A stretch of DNA of 26,347 nt from assembly GCA_014730055.1 (NCBI GenBank), contig WJIV01000204.1, positions 1-26,347 on the forward strand, in the 5' to 3' direction. Shown one piece after another: positions 16,261 to 22,908 of the stretch. The translations under genes and the position numbers were made by a program. Position 1 is the first letter of the stretch. The number at the start of each line of letters is the position of its first letter. The notes beneath the pieces were generated by a model. It ran no database searches, was not told where the DNA came from, and worked only from the letters and a program-made list of their open reading frames with translations. Origin of the DNA: Candidatus Bathyarchaeota archaeon. GTDB lineage: Archaea > Thermoproteota > Bathyarchaeia > TCS64.

Positions 16261-17211
16261 CAGTACCATTCCTGGGTGATCTTCTCTAACCTCACCAACG
16301 ATTGCTGCATCCCTACCATATTTTGTTGATTTTACAGCCTCCAAGGTTTTCTCAGCATCCTCACCTCTAACTATGATTACTGCTTTACCCTCACATGTTA
16401 CCTCAAAGGGATCTAATCCGAGCATCTCGGATGCTGCCCTAACACTCGGCTTGACAGGTATAGAATTCTGCTGTAGCCACATACTAATATTCGATTTATC
16501 TGCGATCTCATTTAAAGCCATAGCCATACCTCCTCTCGTTATGTCCTTCATGCAGTGAACTTCACCAGCCCCTAGTGCAGCGGCTACTGTCTCGTTAATT
16601 GGGGATACATCCGATACCAGAGATGTCTCGAACTCTAGACCTTCCCGTTTAGAGAGAAGAGCTATTCCATGATCACCAACTGTCCCAGTGAGAATGATCT
16701 TGTCACCGGGCTCAGCCTGACTATCAAGAATTCGACCCCCTTTAAGCACACCGACACCTGTCGTCGATATCACCATCCCATCGAGGCTTCCCCTAGGCAT
16801 TACCTTGAAGTCCCCGGCAATGATTGCGGCTCCGGCCTCTACTGCAGCCTCATTCATGGACTCCACGATTTTACGCAGGTCGCTCATGGAAAACCCCTCC
16901 TCTACGATCATGGCATCCAGTATAGCAACTGGTTCAGCCCCCATTACCGCAGTATCGTTTACAGCCCCACAGACAGCAAGTCGCCCAAGGTCTCCCCCAG
17001 GGAAGAAGAGGGGGTCAACTGTGTGTCCATCCGTGCTAAGGATGACCTCACTGTCCCCTATTCTAATGGATGCCCCATCATCTAACGCATCAAGAGATAT
17101 TCCGTTACGGGCCTGGCGGTTCTCAAATACTTTGAGAAATAGTTGGTGTATTAATGTATCCTCAGTGGCGCCACCTGCCCCATGGCTCAGTTTAACTGTC
17201 TCTTCTGTCAT
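16189..17211 (-). CDS. hypE: Hydrogenase maturation protein HypE
   Basis: A 340-residue HypE. It starts KLSHGAGGATEDTLI and has the ATP-binding blocks of the PurM/AIR synthase-like fold: LDDGASI, ILSTDGHTVDPLFFPGGDLGRLAVCGAVNDTAVMGAEP in short overlapping parts, AGDFKV, and MKDITRGGMA. It ends in PRVC. HypF carbamoylates the C-terminal Cys (340) and HypE dehydrates it to a thiocyanate, the source of the cyanide ligands of the [NiFe] centre. A hydrogenase large subunit lies 9 kb away, but the other hyp genes are not in the window. A good Shine-Dalgarno sequence sits before ATG 17211. The gene overlaps the scpB end by 72 bases on the opposite strand. Confidence 0.95.
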   Translation of the reverse strand: MTEETVKLSHGAGGATEDTLIHQLFLKVFENRQARNGISLDALDDGASIRIGDSEVILSTDGHTVDPLFFPGGDLGRLAVCGAVNDTAVMGAEPVAILDAMIVEEGFSMSDLRKIVESMNEAAVEAGAAIIAGDFKVMPRGSLDGMVISTTGVGVLKGGRILDSQAEPGDKIILTGTVGDHGIALLSKREGLEFETSLVSDVSPINETVAAALGAGEVHCMKDITRGGMAMALNEIADKSNISMWLQQNSIPVKPSVRAASEMLGLDPFEVTCEGKAVIIVRGEDAEKTLEAVKSTKYGRDAAIVGEVREDHPGMVLLSTLVGGTRILRKPLGEPIPRVC

Positions 17212-17216
17212 GGAAT

Positions 17217-17222
17217 CTCCTC
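17217..17222 (-). promoter_or_regulatory. Shine-Dalgarno site of hypE
   Basis: GAGGAG on the minus strand lies five bases before ATG 17211 and fixes the start. Confidence 0.6.
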
Positions 17223-17291
17223 AACAAATAGCGATAATATATGATATACTTTCCTTAAGTAATAATGATATTTCAGTTCTAAGGAAGAGGA

Positions 17292-17642
17292 TTAATCCTT
17301 CTCGATCTTTACGGCTGTCCCTGTTGCTGAAAGCAATGTGATATATGATTCTCCTAGATCAGAAGTCTCAATATCCAAACCGATAATAGCATTGGCACCA
17401 AGTTTTCTCGCGTTATTAATCGCCCTAGATATGGCGTCCACACGGGCTTTCTCAATCTCAGAAGTGAAGGCACTGACCTCCCCACCACGTATTGACTGGA
17501 GTGCTCCCTGTAAAACACCTCCAACTCCTCGGGTTCTGGGAGATAATCCGCTTACCACTCCCAGTACCTCATTTATCATGTATCCTACTACTGTTGGGGT
17601 CGTTACTACAACAAAATCTCTATTATTAATCTCGTAAGTCAA
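17292..17642 (-). CDS. YbjQ/UPF0145 family protein
   Basis: A 116-residue protein of the YbjQ (UPF0145, DUF74) family, which forms small oligomeric alpha/beta proteins sometimes described as a putative heavy-metal-binding domain. Hallmarks are VVTTPTVVGYMINEVLGVVSG near the N-terminus, SPRTRGVGG, ARVDAISRAINNARKLGANAIIGLDIETSD, and the ending ATGTAVKIE. The function is not established. The start is TTG at 17642. A TATA-like sequence on the minus strand at 17672-17686 predicts a short leader. The gene is divergent from the S8e operon and lies upstream of hypE on the same strand. Confidence 0.88.
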   Translation of the reverse strand: MTYEINNRDFVVVTTPTVVGYMINEVLGVVSGLSPRTRGVGGVLQGALQSIRGGEVSAFTSEIEKARVDAISRAINNARKLGANAIIGLDIETSDLGESYITLLSATGTAVKIEKD

Positions 17643-17671
17643 GGATTTTCACTGAAGGATAATCTTACTAT

Positions 17672-17686
17672 TACAATATATAACTA
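17672..17686 (-). promoter_or_regulatory. TATA-like box of the YbjQ family gene
   Basis: On the minus strand AGTTATATATTGTAA is centred about 37 bases before the TTG at 17642. Confidence 0.4.
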
Positions 17687-17727
17687 ATCTTCAGAAAAAA
17701 CACTCTAAATAATGTTTTACCTCTACC

Positions 17728-17737
17728 TTTTTATATG
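17728..17737 (+). promoter_or_regulatory. TATA box of the S8e-SRP19-Gar1 operon
   Basis: TTTTTATATG predicts transcription from about 17758, leaving about 20 bases of leader that include GAGG shortly before the TTG at 17780. Confidence 0.5.
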
Positions 17738-17779
17738 CCCTCTTTGTCATAAGCGTAGAGTAAATAAGAGGAATATCGC

Positions 17780-18163
17780 TTGGTATGGCATGACGACCTG
17801 AAAAAGAGAAAGAAGACCGGCGGGAAAAAGAGGGCATACAGAACCAGAAGAGCCTACGATAAAGGAAGATTCCCCGTAGAGACAGTTCTAGGCGAGGCGA
17901 AAAGGAAGACCGTTTCTGGTAGAGCGAGAATCTCCAAAAACAAGATAGTAAGAACCGACCAAGTCAACTTGTCTAACCCTGAGACTGGGTTGACTGAGAG
18001 AGCTAACATATTAGACGTAGTGAGAAACCCAGCAAACCCCGATTACAACCGCAGGGGAGTCATAACAAAAGGAACAATTATCAGGACTGAAAAAGGTCTA
18101 GCCAAGATCGTGTCAAGACCAGGACAGCATGGAAGCCTCAGCGCTATTCTAATAGAAGAATAA
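17780..18163 (+). CDS. rps8e: Ribosomal protein S8e
   Basis: A 127-residue archaeal/eukaryotic S8e of the small ribosomal subunit. It begins MVWHDDLKKRKKTGGKKR, the family start, and has the basic body with AYDKGRFPVETVLGE, a central NLSNPETG block, VVRNPANPDYNRRGVITKGTIIRTEKGLAKIVSRPGQ in parts, and a short acidic end. The TTG start gives the conserved N-terminus. It heads a likely operon with SRP19 and Gar1, all RNA-binding proteins of ribonucleoprotein machines. Confidence 0.96.
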   Translation: MVWHDDLKKRKKTGGKKRAYRTRRAYDKGRFPVETVLGEAKRKTVSGRARISKNKIVRTDQVNLSNPETGLTERANILDVVRNPANPDYNRRGVITKGTIIRTEKGLAKIVSRPGQHGSLSAILIEE

Positions 18164-18193
18164 AACCTTTTGTTCACTATCCTGTGATGAATC

Positions 18194-18475
18194 ATGAGGG
18201 GAAGAGGAAAATATCGGATCTGGCCTGCCTATTTTAATGCCAGATACAGTAGAAGTGAGGGAAGAAGGGTACCTAAGGAAAAAGCCGTCCGTGATCCCTC
18301 TGCCCAGGATATCGAGAAAGCGGCTACATTACTAAATCTTAGACCTATACTTGAGCCAGGAGCTGCCTACCCAAAGCGCCCATGGGTGAAGACAGGTCTA
18401 ATCCTTGTTGATAAAAAAGAATCAAAGGAAGAGATCATAGACAAGATAGCGGAAGAGCTGAGAAAAAATCAATGA
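18194..18475 (+). CDS. srp19: Signal recognition particle protein SRP19
   Basis: A 93-residue SRP19. It starts RGRGKYRIWPAYFNARYSRSEGRRVPK, in which the WPAYF/Y block and the SRxEGRR loop contact the tips of helices 6 and 8 of SRP RNA. It continues with a helix (DIEKAATLLNL), then YPKRPWVKTGLILV, as in the family. It prepares SRP RNA to bind SRP54 for co-translational targeting to the membrane. The ATG follows GTGATG upstream. Its end overlaps gar1 by four bases (ATGA). Confidence 0.94.
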   Translation: MRGRGKYRIWPAYFNARYSRSEGRRVPKEKAVRDPSAQDIEKAATLLNLRPILEPGAAYPKRPWVKTGLILVDKKESKEEIIDKIAEELRKNQ

Positions 18476-18750
18476 GTTCAAAAAAAAAGATAGGGAAAAC
18501 GCTTCACCAGAGTAATAGCAGTAAGAAGGTTATAATTAAACTGGAAGAACAGGCCAGTATCGGGGATTATGTTTATGATGACAAGGGAGAGAAATTCGGT
18601 GAGATATTTGACATCATAGGTCCAGTAGACTCACCATTAGCATCTTTAAAACTTGATGAGGAAGACTCACCGCCTAAATCGGGCTCCTCAGTATTTATCC
18701 GCCCAAGAACAAAAAGAAGGGGAAAGCGAAGAGGAAGACGCCGTAGATAG
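18472..18750 (+). CDS. gar1: H/ACA RNP protein Gar1
   Basis: A 92-residue Gar1-like protein. A small beta-barrel core (about 20-80) contains ASIGDYVYDDKGEKFGEIFD and IIGPVDSPLASLKL, the family signature including the Gly-Pro-Val turn. The tail is almost purely Arg/Gly/Lys. Gar1 binds Cbf5 and speeds product release in RNA-guided pseudouridine formation. The start overlaps srp19 in an ATGA. The stop abuts the convergent alanine racemase stop with no base between. Confidence 0.9.
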   Translation: MSSKKKIGKTLHQSNSSKKVIIKLEEQASIGDYVYDDKGEKFGEIFDIIGPVDSPLASLKLDEEDSPPKSGSSVFIRPRTKRRGKRRGRRRR

Positions 18751-19929
18751 TCATCTACTTAGAAAGTTCAAAACGTCTACGATTTTTCCATCTTTCATAT
18801 AGACTCTAGGAACTCTAAGGGATATTCCACATGTTATTTCATGTGTGATGGTTCCGAGAATATTTGCCAAATCCTCTGCAGTTGGTGCATCATCAGTACC
18901 ATCCCCAATTAATGTGATAGTTTCTCCGACATCGACGTCGGATAAACCTGTGACATCTACCATGAACTGATCCATGCAAACACGACCTACGATAGGCACC
19001 TTCATACCATGTAAAAGCACCTTACCACGGTTGCTAAGTGTCCTGCTATACCCATCAGCATATCCCGCTGGCACTGTTGCGATTTTACTCTCCCTAATTG
19101 TCTCAAATGTTAATCCGTAGCTCAAACCAGTGCCAGCTGGAACGTTCTTCACATGACTTATCTGGGCCTTTAATCTCATTACAGGTTTCAACTCTACCCT
19201 ATCATGGTCCACATGTACAGAGGGGTAGAAACCGTAGAGCATAATCCCCGGTCGGACCATATCAAGGTTATATTCAGGGTAATCGATAATAGCGGCACTG
19301 TTTGATACATGCTTTAACGGGAATTTAATCCCTTTATCTTCCAAACCATCGACCATTTCCATGAAAAAGGCAAACTGTTTTCGGGTATAGCCCTCCTTGG
19401 GCTCATCGGCGACAGCGAAATGAGTGAAAATGCCCTCCAGAGATAATCCTGACAAATCTGCTATCTTTTCAAGTTCCTCTAAGGATTTATCTAAAGCCTG
19501 GAAACCTAAGCGGCCCATACCTGTATCAATCTTGACATGTATTTTCGCCATCCCATTCAGATCTGAGGCTGCTTTACTCAGATCTAGAGCTTTCTCAAGA
19601 CTATAGATGGTCACACCAACATCGTGATCAAGTGCTCTCGGAAAGAGATAACTAGGCACATAACCAAGACACAATATGGGCGCAGTTATACCTTTCCTCC
19701 TTAGATGGATAGCCTCACCAAGGGTAGCTGTGGCTAACCTATCAGCCCCATTTTCAAGAAACGTTTTTGCACAGCTGACTGCCCCATGACCGTATGCATC
19801 TGCTTTTACAGCAGCCATAATCAATGATTCGCTGGAGGTTACCCTACGGACCTCTCTTATATTATGTGAAAGGTTATTCAGGTCGATCTCAGCCCAGACG
19901 GGCCTGATCTTGAGCTTTTCTACATCCAT
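18751..19929 (-). CDS. alr: Alanine racemase (PLP fold type III)
   Basis: A 392-residue protein, the full length of bacterial Alr. The PLP Lys is Lys 42 in VKADAYGHG. The second catalytic base Tyr is in GLSYGLTFET near residue 267, followed by VPAGYADGYSRTLSNRG and GRVCMDQFMVDVTG. The blocks HVKIDTGMGRLGF and FTHFAVADEP line the active site. It interconverts L- and D-alanine in the cytoplasm. This enzyme is normal in bacteria, where D-Ala goes into peptidoglycan, but uncommon in archaea, so bacterial origin is likely (inference). A TATA-like site 20-30 bases before ATG 19929 suggests that it is expressed from its own leaderless promoter, just downstream of tRNA-Arg. Confidence 0.95.
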   Translation of the reverse strand: MDVEKLKIRPVWAEIDLNNLSHNIREVRRVTSSESLIMAAVKADAYGHGAVSCAKTFLENGADRLATATLGEAIHLRRKGITAPILCLGYVPSYLFPRALDHDVGVTIYSLEKALDLSKAASDLNGMAKIHVKIDTGMGRLGFQALDKSLEELEKIADLSGLSLEGIFTHFAVADEPKEGYTRKQFAFFMEMVDGLEDKGIKFPLKHVSNSAAIIDYPEYNLDMVRPGIMLYGFYPSVHVDHDRVELKPVMRLKAQISHVKNVPAGTGLSYGLTFETIRESKIATVPAGYADGYSRTLSNRGKVLLHGMKVPIVGRVCMDQFMVDVTGLSDVDVGETITLIGDGTDDAPTAEDLANILGTITHEITCGISLRVPRVYMKDGKIVDVLNFLSR

Positions 19930-19950
19930 GAGTTATAATACGGTAAACGA

Positions 19951-19957
19951 TATAATT
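19951..19957 (-). promoter_or_regulatory. TATA-like box of the alanine racemase gene
   Basis: AATTATA on the minus strand is centred 25 bases before ATG 19929 and sits between the tRNA-Arg 3' end and the gene. It is consistent with a leaderless transcript. Confidence 0.45.
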
Positions 19958-19963
19958 AGATGG

Positions 19964-20036
19964 CGCGGTCGGCAGGATTCGAACCCGCGACCACGGGTTC
20001 CGAAGACCCGTACTCTATCCACTGAGCTACGACCGC
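19964..20036 (-). tRNA. tRNA-Arg, anticodon UCG
   Basis: The minus strand folds into a 73-base cloverleaf: acceptor GCGGTCG with CGACCGC, D stem GCTC with GAGT, anticodon stem CGGGT with ACCCG, loop CTTCGGA (anticodon TCG), and T arm GCGGG-TTCGAAT-CCTGC. The discriminator is G and CCA is not encoded. There is no intron. A TATA-like sequence on the minus strand is at about 20056-20066. Confidence 0.95.
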
Positions 20037-20097
20037 CCACAGTTGAAACAATGCTAGGATAAAAAAGGGTTACTAAATCATATAATTTCTATAAACA

Positions 20098-20107
20098 GCA
20101 TATATAC
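20098..20107 (+). promoter_or_regulatory. TATA box of the COG1325-Rpp30 operon
   Basis: GCATATATAC predicts transcription from about 20125-20130, roughly 150 bases before the first gene, so the operon has a long leader. Confidence 0.5.
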
Positions 20108-20126
20108 ATTCATTTCACTTTTCTGT

Positions 20127-20278
20127 ATGCCAAATGACTTCCTTTGGAAGAGTGTTCCCGGAGTCTTTAAGAAGCATGCATTAAACTTGATTCAAGGAAA
20201 CCATTAAGCGCCCCGTAACGGTTAGGGGAAACAAATCTCCTGAACCTCACGAGACGCAGAAGCTATCGGTGAATAATA
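20127..20278 (+). other. Long 5' leader of the RNase P subunit operon
   Basis: About 150 bases between the predicted transcription start and ATG 20279. It contains a CTTCC/GGAAG hairpin (20137-20149), a 26-codon ATG frame starting at the predicted transcription start (20127-20207), and a strong inverted repeat with CCCC-TA and TA-GGGG arms (20211-20228, one bulged G). GGTGA near 20268 is the likely ribosome binding site. Function is not known; it could be an RNA control element, a leader peptide or a separate small RNA. Confidence 0.35.
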
Positions 20279-20740
20279 ATGAGTGAAAAAAGGCCAGTAA
20301 GATACGTTGAACTCACTACACTAGCCCATGCTACAGAGGACAAAGATAAGGTTCTAAGGGCTATACTTAACATGTTTCCTAAGGATTCTGATCTGCCAGG
20401 GTTTAATGAGACAAAGCTCACGGGTTTTTTCGGTGATCCCTTAATTTCGTTTAGACTTGAGATAAACAAGAGGAGACAGGGAACAGAATTTCTTGAGCAT
20501 TTGATTAAGAGCTTGAATTCTTTGGATTACTCTGATCTAATTGAGAACCTCCCTAAGAGAATGGATGAATCCAAAAACCTGTATATGAGATTTGACAAGC
20601 AGAAGGCCCTTCAGGGAAATATATCACTTGAGATGCACGATGCAATAAGAATAAAATTCAGGTTACATGTTCCATGGGGATCTGATCCCGTGGAGTTTCT
20701 TACAGAGTATATTGAAAACGTCTCAACGGGAGTAGAATGA
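20279..20740 (+). CDS. COG1325/DUF54 RNA-binding protein, predicted exosome-associated
   Basis: A 153-residue protein of the archaeal COG1325 family, described as a predicted exosome subunit with an RNA-binding fold. It starts RPVRYVELTTLAHATEDKDKVLRAI, the family opening, and contains GFFGDPLISFRLEI and LYMRFDKQKALQG, the last being conserved near residue 105. In archaea the gene is often found with the Rpp30 and exosome genes, which is the basis for the RNA-processing prediction; a biochemical role is not settled. It overlaps the Rpp30 gene by four bases (ATGA), so the two are co-translated. Confidence 0.85.
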   Translation: MSEKRPVRYVELTTLAHATEDKDKVLRAILNMFPKDSDLPGFNETKLTGFFGDPLISFRLEINKRRQGTEFLEHLIKSLNSLDYSDLIENLPKRMDESKNLYMRFDKQKALQGNISLEMHDAIRIKFRLHVPWGSDPVEFLTEYIENVSTGVE

Positions 20741-21381
20741 AGGATTACACTGATCTTGGTGCTAACCTAGAGGATCCTAAATTATTAGATTATGTATCTG
20801 AACTGGGTTTCACAAGGATAGCGTCAGAAAAGATAAGTGAACATCCAAAAATAGACGTAGTCTCCAAGCTGAATATTACACCAAAGAACCCCAATTTTCT
20901 TCTCCAATCACTCAAAAAATACCGATGGAAGTACGAGGTAATATCTGTTACCTGCTTTACTAAAAGTGTGGCTAGACAGGCGGGTAGAGACCACCGAGTA
21001 GATACAATGAAATTCCCCCTAAAAGGAAACAACTTTGACTATCATCAGGCTAATCTCATGAAAAACACAGGTTCATCCCTTGAGATAGAGATACGTCACC
21101 TCCTTGAAGATGACCCCCAACAATTGGAGAGAAATATCAAGCATCTCGGAAAACAGGTTAGGATAGCCAGAAGACATGAAATACCAATAATACTGACGAG
21201 TGGGGCTTATAGCAAATATCAGTTGAGAACTCCTAGGGCAATTATCGCCCTCTCCTCCCTCTTAGAGATCGAGGAACACGATGCTGAAAGAATGATCACA
21301 GAGACACCTAACTGCATAATTGATAGAAATCGAGAGCGCCTATCCGAGAAATTCGTAATGCCGGGGGTCTGGTTAGTCTAG
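20737..21381 (+). CDS. rnp3: RNase P protein component 3 (Rpp30)
   Basis: A 214-residue Rpp30 homologue with a TIM-barrel-like fold, one of the archaeal RNase P proteins that mature the 5' ends of tRNAs. Visible family features are the start YTDLGANLEDPKLLDYVSELG, HRVDTMKFPL near residue 87 (in bacterial-type relatives the position of metal ligands, mostly lost here), SLEIEIRHLL, and the ending AYSKYQLRTPRAIIALSSLLEI with the Arg-Ala-Ile block. Its partner Rnp2 (Pop5) is not in the window. The last nine bases overlap the convergent winged-helix gene. Confidence 0.92.
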   Translation: MKDYTDLGANLEDPKLLDYVSELGFTRIASEKISEHPKIDVVSKLNITPKNPNFLLQSLKKYRWKYEVISVTCFTKSVARQAGRDHRVDTMKFPLKGNNFDYHQANLMKNTGSSLEIEIRHLLEDDPQQLERNIKHLGKQVRIARRHEIPIILTSGAYSKYQLRTPRAIIALSSLLEIEEHDAERMITETPNCIIDRNRERLSEKFVMPGVWLV

Positions 21382-21660
21382 TACCTCTATGGAAACGGGT
21401 CTTCCCTGTTCAAATGTTATCGAAAGTCGGCGGAAGTTTACCTCGAAGATGCGTATCTTACCGTACCTCTTCTCTTTAAGAAGCTCCATCTTCTTGAGCT
21501 TCATCAAATGACGCTCCACGCTTGTATAATTTAGCCCAGTCCGGCGGCTGACCTCACTTATGTTGAGTTCACCGCTCTCGCTTAGTACCTTGAGTACCCT
21601 TATGCGTCCTTTACTTCCCAGGATCTCCTCAGCGCTTCTCTCAGGTTTAACCTTGCTCAA
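21373..21660 (-). CDS. Winged helix-turn-helix regulator linked to orc1/cdc6
   Basis: A 95-residue protein with a single ArsR/MarR-like winged helix: ILGSKGRIRVLKVLSESGELNISEVSRRTGLNYTSVERHLMKLKKMELL gives helices 1-3 with the recognition helix at about 44-56, and the wing follows at KEKRYGKIRIFEV. It starts with TTG, 14 bases inside the end of orc1/cdc6, so it is translated with it. Such tight coupling suggests that it regulates, or works with, the initiator (inference). I know no named family for it beyond the fold. No ligand-binding or metal residues are seen. Confidence 0.85.
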   Translation of the reverse strand: MSKVKPERSAEEILGSKGRIRVLKVLSESGELNISEVSRRTGLNYTSVERHLMKLKKMELLKEKRYGKIRIFEVNFRRLSITFEQGRPVSIEVLD

Positions 21661-22861
21661 CGGCTAGTTTCACCTCCCTCTCAAGGTCCCCGGCAGGCAC
21701 CTTCTCGAGGCTTATGAGTTGTGTGCGCCCCTCACCGGAGGTCTGAAGTTTCATGTTCACAAAGTCCAATCCCTTAAGAGTCTTGAGGTACTTCCAGAAC
21801 TGGGTGTGTCCCCTCGGTGTCTCTTTGTACTCCTCGCATATTAAGTGGTACAAGTCCTCTATCTCGCCGGTCATAGCTTCGGTGGCCTCATGGGATATGA
21901 AGAAACGTGCCACGGAGAGCAGTGTCAGTTGCTCGTGAAGACTGAGCTGGCGGATAGTCTGTTTATTTAGCACAGGGAAGAGACCCATGGCAGCGTTCCT
22001 AACGTGATCTGGTTTGATCTGATAAGAGTTCTCGGTGTCAGCGTACTTTCCTGCTCTTCGCAGTATATCTATTGCGTACCGGGCATCCCCATGCTCCCTA
22101 GCTGCGACATCAGAAATAAAGTCCACTATCTCAAGTGGCACAGCATCCTTCCTGAAAGCCTGTTCTATACGTTGAAGTAGTATATCTGAGAGCTGTCCCT
22201 GATCATACTCAAGCATCCTTATGACGTTCTGTTGGAGGCTGCTCAATGTACTTCTATCAAGCTTCCTGAAAACTTCCGGGTCCTTACTTATGCAAAGCAG
22301 GTTGAGGAGCCTGGGAGCATCAGGGTCCGTCTCATGAAACCTGCTTAGGTAGTAGAGAGCTTCCCCACCTTCATTTTCTATTAGGACGTCTACTTCGTCA
22401 AGGCAGAGTAAAATTTGAAGCTCCTCTTCTTTTAGCACCTCTTTCAGAATGTCAAGCAACTCATTTGCTGAGTACCCTCGCTCAGGGAACTCAGGCTTTA
22501 GACGTTTGACAACCCTGCTAAGTATCATGAAAAGGCTACCCCGGAGTTCCCTGCAGTTTACGTGAATATACTCTATCGGGATTCGGCGCTTCTGGGCCTT
22601 ACCTCTCAGGGCCCTTCCGTAGTACTGGGCCAAGAGGGTCTTTCCGCTTCCAACCCCCCCGAGGATGATTGCTTTCTGACTCATCTCATATGGTGCGGTT
22701 ACCATATTATCGAATAGGGACTCTAACATGCGCAGTTCGTTTTCCCTATGAAGGATAGCTCGAGGTACATAGCTTATATCCAGTACTGCCTCGTCTATGA
22801 AGACACTTTGATGAGCCAATCTATTCCCTGTTGAGGGAAATGAGACTGAGCATTTATGCAT
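21647..22861 (-). CDS. cdc6: Orc1/Cdc6 replication initiator
   Basis: A 404-residue Orc1/Cdc6. After about 20 residues comes the family opening FIDEAVLDISYVPRAILHRE, then Walker A GGVGSGKT (68-75), a lid, Walker B LLCLDEVD (151-158, Asp 155/Glu 156), and the sensor 2 region HGDARYAIDILRRAG near 258-272, with a C-terminal winged-helix domain from about 300. It is an AAA+ ATPase that binds origin boxes and helps to load the MCM helicase. The C-terminal wing region seems complete. It follows the HypE-like gene by 47 bases and overlaps the winged-helix gene downstream. A dyad followed by a G-run lies just before its start. Confidence 0.93.
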   Translation of the reverse strand: MHKCSVSFPSTGNRLAHQSVFIDEAVLDISYVPRAILHRENELRMLESLFDNMVTAPYEMSQKAIILGGVGSGKTLLAQYYGRALRGKAQKRRIPIEYIHVNCRELRGSLFMILSRVVKRLKPEFPERGYSANELLDILKEVLKEEELQILLCLDEVDVLIENEGGEALYYLSRFHETDPDAPRLLNLLCISKDPEVFRKLDRSTLSSLQQNVIRMLEYDQGQLSDILLQRIEQAFRKDAVPLEIVDFISDVAAREHGDARYAIDILRRAGKYADTENSYQIKPDHVRNAAMGLFPVLNKQTIRQLSLHEQLTLLSVARFFISHEATEAMTGEIEDLYHLICEEYKETPRGHTQFWKYLKTLKGLDFVNMKLQTSGEGRTQLISLEKVPAGDLEREVKLAVEQG

Positions 22862-22875
22862 TTCGTAGGTTCAAG

Positions 22876-22895
22876 CATACAGTATGTGGAGGGGT
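22876..22895. promoter_or_regulatory. Dyad plus G-run before orc1/cdc6, possible origin-box-like or operator site
   Basis: The palindrome CATAC-A-GTATG (22876-22886) is followed after TGGA by GGGGT (22891-22895). Archaeal origin recognition boxes consist of a short dyad followed within a few bases by a G-string and often lie beside cdc6. The match is to the architecture, not to the consensus bases, and only one copy was found. Confidence 0.3.
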
Positions 22896-22908
22896 GAGTG
22901 AAAGTGGA

